From the NCBI RefSeq assembly GCF_018343545.2, contig NZ_JAGYPE020000052.1, forward strand, positions 1,704 through 40,515: DNA of 38,812 nucleotides, written 5' to 3'. Of the stretch, positions 1 to 7,576 are shown piece by piece. This DNA is from Neobacillus citreus (GTDB taxonomy: Bacteria; Bacillota; Bacilli; Bacillales; Cytobacillaceae). The number at the start of each line of letters is the position of its first letter. The stretch's first letter is position 1. The position numbers and the translations under genes are program-made. The notes beneath the pieces were generated by a model, which searched no databases, was not told the origin of the DNA, and was given only the letters and a program-made list of their open reading frames with translations.

Positions 1-320
1 GGGCCAGTAGGAGTGGTCATCTGTGGAAAACCGCCCATTTGCGGGAATCCTTGCTGTGGAACACCGCCCATTTGTGGGAATCCTTGCTGTGGAACACCGC
101 CCATTTGTGGATAGCCATGGTAACCGCCCATTTGCGGATAGCCATGGTAACCGCCCATCATATGCGGGTATTGCTGTGGAAAACCGCCCATTTGTGGATA
201 GCCGCCCATTTGTGGGAATCCTTGCTGTGGAAAACCGCCCATTTGTGGAAATCCTGTCATTTGCGGAGACCCCATTGGTCCAAACTGACCTGGAAATCCG
301 CCCATTTGTCTTTTGCTCAT
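1..320 (-). CDS. Met/Gly/Tyr/Pro/Gln repeat protein, C-terminus cut by window edge
   Basis: The reading frame starts with ATG at 320 (MSKRQMGGFPGQ), with GGAGGGATAAAGG just upstream as ribosome binding site, and runs off the left edge with no stop, so only the first 106 codons are visible. The protein is almost entirely built from short units such as PQMGGFPQQGF, PQMGGYPQ and MGGYHGYPQ, with no hydrophobic segment or recognisable catalytic domain. Such Gly/Tyr/Pro/Gln-rich low-complexity proteins are common among spore coat and spore-associated proteins of Bacillaceae. A CATACACTA box upstream resembles a sigma-K -10, which agrees with that idea. A spore role is inference; I do not recognise a named family. 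The DNA repeats mean copy number could vary between strains or be misassembled. Confidence 0.75.
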   Translation of the reverse strand, partial: MSKRQMGGFPGQFGPMGSPQMTGFPQMGGFPQQGFPQMGGYPQMGGFPQQYPHMMGGYHGYPQMGGYHGYPQMGGVPQQGFPQMGGVPQQGFPQMGGFPQMTTPTG

Positions 321-348
321 CCTTTATCCCTCCTAAACTATTTCATGG

Positions 349-357
349 TAGTGTATG
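349..357 (-). promoter_or_regulatory. Possible sigma-K type -10 box
   Basis: On the minus strand the sequence CATACACTA matches the sigma-K -10 pattern CATANNNTA. It lies about 29 bases before the ATG at 320. The expected AC-type -35 is about two bases off the usual spacing, so this is a tentative mother-cell promoter for the repeat protein. Confidence 0.3.
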
Positions 358-481
358 TACAACTAGTGGGATAAGCGTAGATAGATACCTATTCTTTGAA
401 AAAAGGGCTTCCTTCATTGGATGATGACAGCCCCGATTTGCATCTTTTTAGTTTTAGGAGAAATGGACATTACAACCATTG

Positions 482-1036
482 TTATCGTTTTTCATCCTGA
501 GCTTTCTTTTGGCCCGGTTTCTGTTTATTATTGGAAACCTCCCCGCAGGCCACTCTTTTTCCGGAATTGCCTGCCGGCTGCGTCATACCATCATCTTTTT
601 TCTGGGTTACGACAATGGAGGTACCTTCCTTTGTGAACAAGGATTTCTTCCCATCCTTTAGCGTCGCATTCGGGGCCATCAGGTCTACTTTCGCAGATCC
701 GTCATCCTCAACAATTAAATTCGGCAAATCGCCGGCATGGGCACCTTTGGGATGAAGGAGGCCATGTTCTTTGCTTTCCGGGTTAAAATGGTTCCCTGCC
801 GATTTAAAATCAGGTGCTTTGCATGTGCCTTTTTCATGGATATGAATAGCATGTACACCCGGCGTCAGGCCCTTTAGGCTTCCAGTCAATTTCACCCCGC
901 TTGACTGCTCAGCCAATTCAAGCGTTCCAAGCGAATCTCCTGAAGCATTATACATTTCCACATTCACCTTTGTAATCGTCTTTTCCATACATCCCGACAG
1001 AAACAGGAGCGGAATGAACAGGCAAAGTTTTTTCAT
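482..1036 (-). CDS. Cu/Zn superoxide dismutase-like lipoprotein lacking one copper ligand (YojM-like)
   Basis: A protein of 184 residues. It starts with a lipoprotein signal (MKKLCLFIPLLFLSGC, lipid Cys16), so it should sit on the outer face of the membrane. The SodC fold motifs are clear: HIHEKGTC gives copper-type His65 and His67, GNHFNP gives bridging His83, and HGLLHPKGAHAGD supplies zinc-type His91, His100 and Asp103. Cys72 and Cys164 can form the usual disulfide, and AGNSGKRVACGEV matches the end of the family. The fourth copper His, normally in a VVH motif, is Thr144 here (SIVVTQKK). B. subtilis YojM is a known SodC paralogue that also lacks copper ligands. Dismutase activity is therefore doubtful. 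The start at 1036 follows a GGGGGGATCC ribosome binding site; an upstream in-frame start at 1063 is less likely. The C-terminus after residue 168 is a charged Lys/Gln tail. Confidence 0.88.
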   Translation of the reverse strand: MKKLCLFIPLLFLSGCMEKTITKVNVEMYNASGDSLGTLELAEQSSGVKLTGSLKGLTPGVHAIHIHEKGTCKAPDFKSAGNHFNPESKEHGLLHPKGAHAGDLPNLIVEDDGSAKVDLMAPNATLKDGKKSLFTKEGTSIVVTQKKDDGMTQPAGNSGKRVACGEVSNNKQKPGQKKAQDEKR

Positions 1037-1117
1037 ATTTATGGATCCCCCCACAATAGACAATTTGCGATTAGTATGAACAATCGAATATTGTCCTATT
1101 CCCGCTGTGCCAAAAAG

Positions 1118-1148
1118 AAAAAGAACAGCCTATTTTAGCTGTTCTTTT
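1118..1148 (-). terminator. Rho-independent terminator of the small membrane protein gene
   Basis: On the minus strand AAAAGAACAGC and GCTGTTCTTTTT pair around an eight-base loop and are followed by more T residues. The hairpin overlaps the stop codon of the gene ending at 1135. Confidence 0.8.
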
Positions 1149-1344
1149 GTGAAGTGCTATTTTGTTCAAGCTGTTTCTCTAATTCTTTTGCCTTCAGCGC
1201 TTCCCGCTTTGAAATTTTTATGATAAAGCGAAACGTAAGTATGGCTGCCACAAAGAAAATCGCAAAGCTGATGACAGCTGGGATATATTCTGATTTATCT
1301 TCCGGGAAGTATAAAAACAAGGATAGAATAAATGGCTGAAACAT
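1135..1344 (-). CDS. Small single-pass membrane protein of unknown function
   Basis: A protein of 69 residues. The ATG at 1344 has AAAGGGAGATTAAT upstream, a good ribosome binding site. A hydrophobic helix lies at about residues 20-43 (IPAVISFAIFFVAAILTFRF), followed by a Lys/Glu/Gln-rich tail (KISKREALKAKELEKQLEQ) likely to be helical and cytosolic. A terminator hairpin overlaps the 3' end, which supports it being a real transcribed unit. I do not recognise a named family. It lies between the cyclophilin lipoprotein and SodC-like genes on the same strand but has its own ribosome binding site and terminator. Confidence 0.65.
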   Translation of the reverse strand: MFQPFILSLFLYFPEDKSEYIPAVISFAIFFVAAILTFRFIIKISKREALKAKELEKQLEQNSTSQKNS

Positions 1345-1423
1345 ATTAATCTCCCTTTCTACAGAGACCTGTTTAAAGCTTAATTATACAATAAATGATG
1401 TTTCAGACCAATTTTTTATTCTC

Positions 1424-2164
1424 CTATTTTAGGACCTTGATATGCTTAATCACAACATCTGTTTCAGGCTTGTCCTTTGCATCAACCTTTGAATCGGAAA
1501 TTTTGTCAACGATATCCATTCCCTCGACCACTTGGCCAAAAACAGTGTGCTTAAAGTCTAGCCATGGAGTCCCGCCATTCTCTGCATATGCCTCGATTAT
1601 TTCTTTCGGATAACCGGCCTTTTCCATTTGCGACTTCATCGATGGATCAAGCTTAGTACTTTGAACGATAAAAAACTGGCTTCCATTCGTATTGACACCT
1701 GCGTTTGCCATTGACAACGCCCCGCGCAAGTTAAACAGGTTTTTCGAGAACTCATCCTCAAACGGCTTACCCCAAATACTTTGGCCGCCTGTCCCATTCC
1801 CGTTCGGGTCTCCGCCTTGAATCATGAAGTCCTTAATGACTCTGTGAAAAATCAGGCCGTCATAATAACCAGCCTCGCTATGTTTTACAAAATTTTCGAC
1901 TGCTTTTGGAGCCTGCTCCGGAAATAATTTGATTTTGATATTCCCCATTGAAGTTTCCATTTCCACGAGCCGTTCATTATCAGCTACTTCTGTTGTAAGC
2001 TGTGGATAAACTGTATTTCCCACTTGCTGCTCTCCTTTCTTCTGTTCAGTTTTTGTCGCGGCAGTGTCCGATTTACTTTCTTCCGGCTTACTGCTCGTCC
2101 CACATGCGGCCAATAGAACAACCATGATTATAAAAGAAATAAAGATATGTAGATTCCTTCTCAT
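1424..2164 (-). CDS. Cyclophilin-type peptidyl-prolyl isomerase lipoprotein
   Basis: A protein of 246 residues with a lipoprotein signal peptide ending in LLAACG (lipid Cys21), a charged Ser/Lys/Glu linker to about residue 60, and a cyclophilin domain to the end. Family motifs are FHRVIKDFMIQGGDPNGNG and SMANAGVNTNGSQFFI, which carry the catalytic Arg and the substrate-pocket residues. It should act outside the membrane, isomerising X-Pro bonds in secreted or wall-associated proteins. It is a cyclophilin, unlike the parvulin-type PrsA. The start at ATG 2164 is chosen because GGAGGGA lies seven bases upstream and it directly begins the signal peptide; the longer frame to 2218 lacks these. It faces kapB divergently. 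Confidence 0.9.
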   Translation of the reverse strand: MRRNLHIFISFIIMVVLLAACGTSSKPEESKSDTAATKTEQKKGEQQVGNTVYPQLTTEVADNERLVEMETSMGNIKIKLFPEQAPKAVENFVKHSEAGYYDGLIFHRVIKDFMIQGGDPNGNGTGGQSIWGKPFEDEFSKNLFNLRGALSMANAGVNTNGSQFFIVQSTKLDPSMKSQMEKAGYPKEIIEAYAENGGTPWLDFKHTVFGQVVEGMDIVDKISDSKVDAKDKPETDVVIKHIKVLK

Positions 2165-2293
2165 ACTAGCTTCCCTCCATTCTCTCGCTTTAAACGAGAT
2201 TATAATTTTTTGCATCATGTTTTTAATTTATTATTTTTCGTAATAAAATGGAAGAAGCAAAAGAATGAATTTTAGAGTTAGGAGTGTTTTATT

Positions 2294-2674
2294 GTGTCGG
2301 AATTAGAATTAGGAACGATTGTAACGGGGATTTATAAGACTGGAAAGTATATCGGGGAAATCACGGATGTAAGACCACAAGCCTATTTGGTTAGGGTTTT
2401 GGCGGTTGCCAAGCACCCTATGCAAGGGGATTTACATAATCCTAAGGATGCTGATGTTATGATTTTTCATGAAAGACGGGCACTGGCACATCGGGAACAG
2501 GCGAATATTCCGAAACAAATGGTCAAACCATTCGAAGGGGACGTACCTGAATATTTATCATCACTGAAGGAAGCATGTGGAAAAATGAGAAACGAACTGG
2601 AGGAGATGCAAACCAAATGGGCCGAAATGAGCCTGAACATGTTGGATTCCCTTGAAAAGGATTATTTTAAGTAA
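2294..2674 (+). CDS. kapB: Kinase-associated protein B (KapB)
   Basis: A protein of 126 residues. The start is GTG at 2294 with TAGGAGTG seven bases upstream. The sequence (LGTIVTGIYKTGKYIGEITD, then a basic middle and helical C-terminal half) matches the KapB family. In B. subtilis KapB is needed for KinB-dependent entry into the sporulation phosphorelay. In B. subtilis kapB follows kinB, but no kinase gene is visible next to it here; the upstream neighbour is a divergent cyclophilin gene. I see no lipobox, so this copy is probably soluble despite the family's 'lipoprotein B' label. A terminator follows immediately. Confidence 0.85.
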   Translation: MSELELGTIVTGIYKTGKYIGEITDVRPQAYLVRVLAVAKHPMQGDLHNPKDADVMIFHERRALAHREQANIPKQMVKPFEGDVPEYLSSLKEACGKMRNELEEMQTKWAEMSLNMLDSLEKDYFK

Positions 2675-2678
2675 TAGT

Positions 2679-2711
2679 AAAGGCCAAATCCATTAAAGTG
2701 ATTTGGCCTTT
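2679..2711 (+). terminator. Bidirectional terminator between kapB and kapD
   Basis: AAAGGCCAAATC and GATTTGGCCTTTT form a perfect 11 to 12 base-pair stem around CATTAAAGT, with T residues on one side and A residues on the other. It can end both the kapB and the kapD transcripts. Confidence 0.9.
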
Positions 2712-3334
2712 TATGCAAATTCATTTAAGAACTTTGAAAAATCAATTCGATCACCAATGGTCGTTGGTTTTGGCTTCTCTAAATAACGTTTATCCTTTTC
2801 TACCAACTTGAATATATTATAGGTAGTCAACGCATCATCCAGGGCTCGATGGTGCCTGCCTGTACCTTCCTTCCCATATTCCTGGACCGCTTTCCAAAGA
2901 CCGGTTTGATTTTGGTCACCGAAGAATCGTTTATACTCCATCGATAAATCTAATTCTGCAGCATGGAATGGAAACACAACGCCTGCCGCTAAACAATTCT
3001 GGCGAAGTACCTTCATATCCATATTTCCCCATGTAACAATGGTGGTATCCAATTTATTTTTATTAAACTCCTCGAGCTTTCGGATAAACTCAAAAAAGGA
3101 TAACCCCGTGTCCACTTGCTGCTGCGTAATATGTAAGAAGGACTTGCAGCGTTCGGTTAATCTTGGAAATTTAAGCGGTGTAACAAAAGAGGAAAACTGC
3201 TCCGTAATATGATCGTCCACTACCGCAACAATTCCAACCTCAATAATTTCCGCAAAAAAGTCCTTCACTCGAACATTCCGTTCAGGCATTGTAAATTCAA
3301 AATCAATAAACAAATGCTGCCGCGCTGCCTTCAT
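2711..3334 (-). CDS. kapD: DEDDh 3'-5' exonuclease, KapD sporulation inhibitor
   Basis: A protein of 207 residues from ATG 3334. It is an exonuclease of the DNA polymerase III epsilon/RNase T type. The catalytic acids can be read: IDFEF (ExoI, Asp and Glu), WGNMDMKVL (ExoII region) and HHRALDDALTT (ExoIII, His and Asp). In B. subtilis KapD inhibits the KinA pathway to sporulation. It faces kapB tail to tail, so the two regulators of the phosphorelay kinases are neighbours. The start is not certain: an ATG at 3355 and a GTG at 3343 are also in frame, but AAAGGTGGGTGAA sits best for 3334. A TATAAT-like -10 lies at 3373-3378 with a weak -35. Confidence 0.85.
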   Translation of the reverse strand: MKAARQHLFIDFEFTMPERNVRVKDFFAEIIEVGIVAVVDDHITEQFSSFVTPLKFPRLTERCKSFLHITQQQVDTGLSFFEFIRKLEEFNKNKLDTTIVTWGNMDMKVLRQNCLAAGVVFPFHAAELDLSMEYKRFFGDQNQTGLWKAVQEYGKEGTGRHHRALDDALTTYNIFKLVEKDKRYLEKPKPTTIGDRIDFSKFLNEFA

Positions 3335-3504
3335 CACTTTCACCCACCTTTCCATTTAAGTCGTCTTATTACATTATATAGCGATACCTGTACAAAAAAT
3401 TGTGCTCATTTCTTACATTATAGCATGAATTTGAAGTAAATTTTTTAAATTTTTGTACAATATAGTAAAAAAGGACGGAAAATATCTCCCATCCCCACTT
3501 ATGG

Positions 3505-3885
3505 CTATTTCTTTTTAATGACGGCCATCGTGCATCTTGATACACAAATGAGGCGGTCCTGTTCATCGGTAAGTTTAATATCCCAAACCTGTGTCGTTCT
3601 CCCTTGGTGCAGGACAGTTCCGACAGCCGTAACCACTCCCTCATGTTTGGAGCGGACATGATTAGCATTAATTTCAAGTCCAGCGACAACCTCAGTCTCC
3701 TGGTCAACTAACTCATAGGCACCGACACTTGCCACTGTTTCCGCCAAAGCAACCGATGCCCCGCCGTGCAAAATTCCAAATGGCTGGCGAGTGCGTTCAT
3801 CAACCGGCATAGTAGCAATAACTTTTCCCTTTTCAAGGTGGGTGACTTCAATTCCAAGTGCTTGTAATAATGTATTTTCTATCAT
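3505..3885 (-). CDS. yuxO: Hotdog-fold thioesterase, YuxO/MenI-like
   Basis: A protein of 126 residues, the length usual for YuxO. It is a PaaI-type hotdog thioesterase with the characteristic PFGILHGGASVALAETVAS segment holding the HGG motif and the catalytic Glu. The B. subtilis counterpart (YuxO, formerly the second gene of the comA operon) acts as 1,4-dihydroxy-2-naphthoyl-CoA thioesterase in menaquinone synthesis; that substrate is inferred here by similarity. No comA lies next to it in this window. The start at 3885 has GGAGGG eight bases upstream; the longer frame to 3918 adds only 11 unconserved residues. Confidence 0.85.
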   Translation of the reverse strand: MIENTLLQALGIEVTHLEKGKVIATMPVDERTRQPFGILHGGASVALAETVASVGAYELVDQETEVVAGLEINANHVRSKHEGVVTAVGTVLHQGRTTQVWDIKLTDEQDRLICVSRCTMAVIKKK

Positions 3886-3966
3886 GTATTTTCCCTCCGA
3901 TATGTATTTGGTCCACATTAACCTATTCTCGTTTTTTGAACAATTTCCTTTATATTTTTTTAAAAG

Positions 3967-3995
3967 AAAAAACAGCCCGCACAGAGCTGTTTTTT
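3967..3995 (-). terminator. Terminator of the Gly/Tyr/Pro repeat gene
   Basis: AAAAAACAGC and GCTGTTTTTT pair around a nine-base loop just past the stop codon at 4002; on the minus strand the stem runs into TTTTTTC. Confidence 0.85.
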
Positions 3996-4001
3996 CAAAT
4001 A

Positions 4002-4247
4002 TTAATAATAAGGTGCACCAAAACCAGGGTAGCCAATGCCAGGGTATCCAATGCCCGGATAGCCAATGCCAGGGTATCCAAAACCACCATAGAACGGCGG
4101 TCTAACAGCCCAAGAAGCCCCTAATCCACCGCCAATCAAACCTCCTAAAAAACTAAGCCCGCCAATAGCCAACGGCAAGCCCCATCCCCATCCTCCAATA
4201 AACCTTTGATCCTGGACCGGGTATGGACTTCGATAATATGGGTACAT
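4002..4247 (-). CDS. Small Gly/Tyr/Pro-rich repeat protein
   Basis: A protein of 81 residues. The start ATG at 4247 has AAGGAGG ten bases upstream. The N-terminus is Tyr/Pro/Arg-rich (MYPYYRSPYPVQDQRF). The middle is a glycine-rich apolar stretch (GLPLAIGGLSFLGGLIGGGL) that could be one membrane helix. The C-terminal part is four copies of GYPGI or GYPGF. The DNA shows the same as a 15-base tandem repeat near 4020-4080. Proteins of this style occur among small spore-associated proteins of Bacillaceae, but I do not recognise a family and no function is claimed. It lies between yuxO and pepA on the same strand and has its own terminator. Confidence 0.7.
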   Translation of the reverse strand: MYPYYRSPYPVQDQRFIGGWGWGLPLAIGGLSFLGGLIGGGLGASWAVRPPFYGGFGYPGIGYPGIGYPGIGYPGFGAPYY

Positions 4248-4348
4248 AAAGGCCTTTCCTCCTTTTCCTTTATACTTGCCTATACTATTTCATATGCAAG
4301 GATAACTGGTTTGGAGTGGGCGGGCTTAGTCTATGGCAAGCCCCTTTC

Positions 4349-5857
4349 CTATTTTTCAATAGGCTCAAAGCGTTCAACAAAAAGGGCGAGCGTTCTGGTC
4401 ATGACGCCTGTTGCCCCGGCAGGGCCAAGGTCATGAGATTTTGATGTCGTCGCTGTCCCAGCAATGTCCAAATGAACCCAGGGTGTATTTTCAGCAAATT
4501 CGCCGATAAACGCTCCGGCAACAATGGCATGACCTTCGCTGCCTGGAGAATTGTTAAGGTCAGCCACTTTACTGTTCCTGACCCGTTCCTTTTCACTTTC
4601 AAACAGAGGCAGCTGCCACATCTGCTCGCCTGCTTCCATCGAGGCTTCCAATACCTGCTCATATAACGTCTCATGATTTGTCATAGCGCCTGTGGTGTTT
4701 AAACCAAGGGCAGTAATAACACCTCCTGTCAGGGTAGCAACATCCACCAAGTACTCGGCTCCATGATGCTTTGCATAGGTTACCGCATCAGCAAGGACGA
4801 GCCGGCCTTCCGCATCTGTATTTAAAACTTCAATTGTTTTCCCGCTCATAGAAGTAATTACATCATCCGGCTTAAAGGCATTTCCGCTAATCATATTGTC
4901 CGTTGATGGGATAACAGCCACAACATTCTGCTCTGGTCTAAGTTCGCCGATAATTTCCATGGCACCAAGAACAGCGGCTGCACCGCCCATGTCAGATTTC
5001 ATTCCAACGATGCCTGCTTTCGTTTTAATGGAGTAGCCTCCGGTATCAAAAGTGATCCCTTTTCCAACAAGGCCGATGACATCCTTCCATTCTTCTTTAC
5101 CTTGATATTTTAAAACAATCATTTTCGGCGGCTCTACAGACCCTTTATTGACAGCGAGGAAAGCCCCCATACCCAATTTTTCAATATCAGCTTTATCGAG
5201 GATTTCTGCCTCAAAATCGTACTTCTTAGCGAGTTCTACAGCATAATCAGCCATATCAGTAGCAGTCAGCATATTACCTGGAGTGTTAACGAGCTTGCGG
5301 GCTGAATTGGTTCCCTTGCCAAAGGCATATCCAACCGTTAATGAGGCTAATATTTCCCCCTCATCAACACTGTTACAACAAATTGTTAGCTGTTCAAGCT
5401 TCTTCTCAGGTTCATTTGATTTTTGCTTATAGCCATCGAACTGATAAGTGGCTAGAGCATATGCCTCACTTAGCGCATGAGCAGCATCCGGTCCATCTAC
5501 CTTTTCGCTTATGAAAGAATCCAAATATACGGACGCTTCTGTCTGCTTGCCCGCCTTTAACTCTTTGAACAGACGTCCAAAAGCCTTCCGCAATTTATCA
5601 AAGGATAGTTCCTTTTCTTTGCCAAGACCGACAATCCAAAGCCGCTTGGAACCGATTTTGCCGAAGCTATGTACTTTGTTAATTTTATTTAGCTTTGCCG
5701 AGATATCCCCTGTTTTGACGAGTTCTGTCAACTGCCCATCAAAAGCCTCATCCAAGTTGGCCAGCAGTCCGGAAAACTTCTCCGGTTTATCCAATAGACC
5801 TATAACTAAGCTTTCATGCTCTGCTGATAAATCGAATTCTTTTTTTACATCAAACAT
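4349..5857 (-). CDS. pepA: Leucyl aminopeptidase (M17, PepA/YuiE)
   Basis: A protein of 502 residues, full length for the family. It is a cytosolic dizinc aminopeptidase that removes N-terminal residues from peptides. The M17 signature NTDAEGRL is at about residues 346-353, and the metal and active-site segment VGKGITFDTGGYSIK is at about 264-278, with Lys and Asp in place; the catalytic Arg is the one in NTDAEGRL. The N-terminal domain (residues 1-160) is the usual variable M17 regulatory domain. The ATG at 5857 has CGGAGG upstream. In B. subtilis the equivalent gene is yuiE, next to yuiD to yuiA; here a DUF309 gene lies between it and yuiC. Confidence 0.95.
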   Translation of the reverse strand: MFDVKKEFDLSAEHESLVIGLLDKPEKFSGLLANLDEAFDGQLTELVKTGDISAKLNKINKVHSFGKIGSKRLWIVGLGKEKELSFDKLRKAFGRLFKELKAGKQTEASVYLDSFISEKVDGPDAAHALSEAYALATYQFDGYKQKSNEPEKKLEQLTICCNSVDEGEILASLTVGYAFGKGTNSARKLVNTPGNMLTATDMADYAVELAKKYDFEAEILDKADIEKLGMGAFLAVNKGSVEPPKMIVLKYQGKEEWKDVIGLVGKGITFDTGGYSIKTKAGIVGMKSDMGGAAAVLGAMEIIGELRPEQNVVAVIPSTDNMISGNAFKPDDVITSMSGKTIEVLNTDAEGRLVLADAVTYAKHHGAEYLVDVATLTGGVITALGLNTTGAMTNHETLYEQVLEASMEAGEQMWQLPLFESEKERVRNSKVADLNNSPGSEGHAIVAGAFIGEFAENTPWVHLDIAGTATTSKSHDLGPAGATGVMTRTLALFVERFEPIEK

Positions 5858-5922
5858 TTTAATCGACCTCCGCTTTTTGATTCGAATCCATTATACCGAA
5901 TCAGGCAATTTATTTCGATACT

Positions 5923-6300
5923 CTAAACATCCTCCAAATACAAAAACAACTGTGGCAGCTTTGGCAATTCCCCTACCTGTTCAAACGGGACACTGTCTAT
6001 GTCTTGAGGAAATAGAGCCAAGCATTGTTCAATAAATGGATAGACTTTTTCCAAGTCCAGCCCCCAAAACTTGGGACGGTATGCCTGCAGGTAGCGGTGG
6101 GCTGTCGCCATCATAGGCCTGGCTCCCTTCACATTTCCGTACTCATAGTGATAAATGGCCACACTCATTTGCAATAATCCTTTTAAAAAAAGATTATCCC
6201 GATCAATCAGCCACATTTCCTCGAGCAGGTCGTGGCAAGTATAATAATCCCCTTCATTAAAACTGACAAAAAACTCATAATACTCGATTGGATAATCCAT
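5923..6300 (-). CDS. DUF309 family protein
   Basis: A protein of 125 residues, mostly helical, with the DUF309 hallmark HDLLEEMWL near residues 24-32 (Phe-Asn-Glu-Gly-Asp-Tyr-Tyr-Thr-Cys-His just before), and a second helix pair containing KGLLQMSVAIYHYEYGN. The biochemical role of the family is not established. The start is set at ATG 6300 (MDYPIEYYEF) because AGGTGG precedes it by six bases; an ATG 15 bases upstream is the alternative. It sits between pepA and yuiC on the same strand, separated from yuiC by a terminator, so it may be co-transcribed with pepA. Confidence 0.8.
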   Translation of the reverse strand: MDYPIEYYEFFVSFNEGDYYTCHDLLEEMWLIDRDNLFLKGLLQMSVAIYHYEYGNVKGARPMMATAHRYLQAYRPKFWGLDLEKVYPFIEQCLALFPQDIDSVPFEQVGELPKLPQLFLYLEDV

Positions 6301-6372
6301 GAAACCACCTGCCATTAAACCTTTTTATTCAATTCTATTAGATAGGCATTAAGAATTCCATTAAAAAACAAA

Positions 6373-6391
6373 AACAGGCACAGGGCCTGTT
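6373..6391 (-). terminator. Terminator after yuiC
   Basis: AACAGGC and GCCTGTT form a seven base-pair stem. On the minus strand it leads into TTTTTGTTTTTT. It overlaps the last bases of yuiC. Confidence 0.75.
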
Positions 6392-6998
6392 ATTTTTTTT
6401 CTGAGCTTGTATATTGCTGCCTGAAGACCTGCAGGGATTTATCTTCATTTAATGCTTGCAGCTGTTCCTCTGTCAGTTTGCCATTTCCTTTTTGAACAAT
6501 ATATACATCGACCGTTTTCTTGCCCCAATGGCTGTAAACATCCTCAACAGTTTCATAATAAAGGTCCAAACGATTTCCCTTAATAGCGCCGCCTTTATCA
6601 GCGACCACTCCATACCCATACCCCGGAATAAAAAGGACGGTTCCAATTGGAAAAACAGTTAGGTCGGCTGCAATGGTGGAAAACAAATCACGTTTTACTT
6701 TAACACCAGAATAAGTGATTCCATATTCGGGGTGGCCCTGATTTTTCCCGGTGGATTCTGCCCCTGCCGTATAGCCGGTTGCTGTCACGGTATGTTTAGG
6801 GTATTGTGACCAATCGATGGAATTCTCCAGTGTTTGGGCAGGCGCGGTAACTGCCTCGCTTACCGAAACTGCTTTAACTAGATGAAAAAACAGAGTCTGC
6901 ACAGGTAAACCTGAAATAGATTGGAACGTCGCGAATAATGCCAAAAAGAACAAAATAATCATAGCAAATCGTTTCGTCCAATTTTTCATTTTATTCAT
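6390..6998 (-). CDS. yuiC: 3D-domain protein, YuiC-type wall-active enzyme
   Basis: A protein of 202 residues. A basic N-terminus is followed by one hydrophobic segment at about residues 10-30 (MIILFFLALFATFQSISGL), so it is membrane-anchored or secreted. The C-terminal half is the 3D domain: TVTATGYTAG, then VVADKGGAIKGNRLDLYY with the conserved aspartates. This fold is related to MltA lytic transglycosylases, and B. subtilis YuiC belongs to the stationary-phase 'Sps' group whose muralytic domain resembles resuscitation factors. Peptidoglycan cleavage is inferred. Start 6998 is chosen with GGGAGGAG eleven bases upstream; ATG 6989 is also possible. The gene follows yuiB as in B. subtilis, but a strong terminator separates the two. 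Confidence 0.85.
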   Translation of the reverse strand: MNKMKNWTKRFAMIILFFLALFATFQSISGLPVQTLFFHLVKAVSVSEAVTAPAQTLENSIDWSQYPKHTVTATGYTAGAESTGKNQGHPEYGITYSGVKVKRDLFSTIAADLTVFPIGTVLFIPGYGYGVVADKGGAIKGNRLDLYYETVEDVYSHWGKKTVDVYIVQKGNGKLTEEQLQALNEDKSLQVFRQQYTSSEKK

Positions 6999-7090
6999 TC
7001 TCTTTTTCACTCCTCCCAAAATATTCATTCCCAAGTAGGAATGAATTATTCAAAAAAGAAGTGAAAAAAATTACCAATTAAATTTTATAT

Positions 7091-7120
7091 TAAAAAAGAC
7101 CTTCATATTAGAGAAGGTCT
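7091..7120 (-). terminator. Terminator after yuiB
   Basis: AGACCTTC and GAAGGTCT form a perfect eight base-pair stem; on the minus strand it is followed by TTTTTAATA. It overlaps the yuiB stop codon. Confidence 0.88.
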
Positions 7121-7442
7121 AAAACATTTGATATCCATTTTTTCGTAAGAATTTGATGGTAAGACCTGCGGTAATTGCCCCTGCCAGACCACTAGATAAA
7201 ATAAGGACATCCGCAGTTGCTAAGGAGCCAAGTCTGTGCCCTAAGTCTAAAAAAGCTGCTTTGCTATTGGTGAAATATTCAAAAAATGAGACTTTATCTA
7301 TGATAAAAATGGCGACAAACGGATAAATGACAGCCATAATCCACGACATTCTTAAAAGCATATTCAGAATAAAGCCAATTCCAAAAAACAACACAAAAAA
7401 CAGTAAAATTGAAATAATCAAGACAACAATGCTCATCTGCAT
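7119..7442 (-). CDS. yuiB: Integral membrane protein YuiB
   Basis: A protein of 107 residues with two or three membrane helices: about residues 3-30 (SIVVLIISILLFFVLFFGIGF), 34-53 (WIMAVIYPFVAIFIIDKV) and a weaker one at 78-97 (DVLILSSGLAGAITAGLTI). The size, order of helices and position between yuiA and yuiC match B. subtilis YuiB, whose function is unknown. The ATG at 7442 has GGGGGAG seven bases upstream; a second ATG six bases further is also possible. A terminator follows the stop codon. Confidence 0.78.
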   Translation of the reverse strand: MQMSIVVLIISILLFFVLFFGIGFILNMLLRMSWIMAVIYPFVAIFIIDKVSFFEYFTNSKAAFLDLGHRLGSLATADVLILSSGLAGAITAGLTIKFLRKNGYQMF

Positions 7443-7576
7443 TGAAACTCCCCCTTTGCATCAACATATAGTGTACTCAATGTCCATGTGGGAGTCAATA
7501 TTAACAGCATTTTAACGCAAAAAAATAGCCCTTCGAGTCTTCGAAGAACTGGGTTTGCCTTTTTTCCGAGGAACGG

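Noticed and set aside
23..424. Long plus-strand frame opposite the left-edge repeat gene (RPF/AHLW repeats)
   Set aside because: It mirrors the repeats of the minus-strand MGGYPQ gene. The minus frame has a proper start and ribosome binding site; the plus frame has neither.
4318..4345. Hairpin GGGCTT/AAGCCC after pepA
   Set aside because: It has only six base pairs, and the minus strand, on which pepA is read, lacks a T run after it.
7531..7548. Terminator between yuiA and yuiB
   Set aside because: The six base-pair stem with GTCT loop is weak and not directly followed by a strong T run; it is mentioned under yuiA only.
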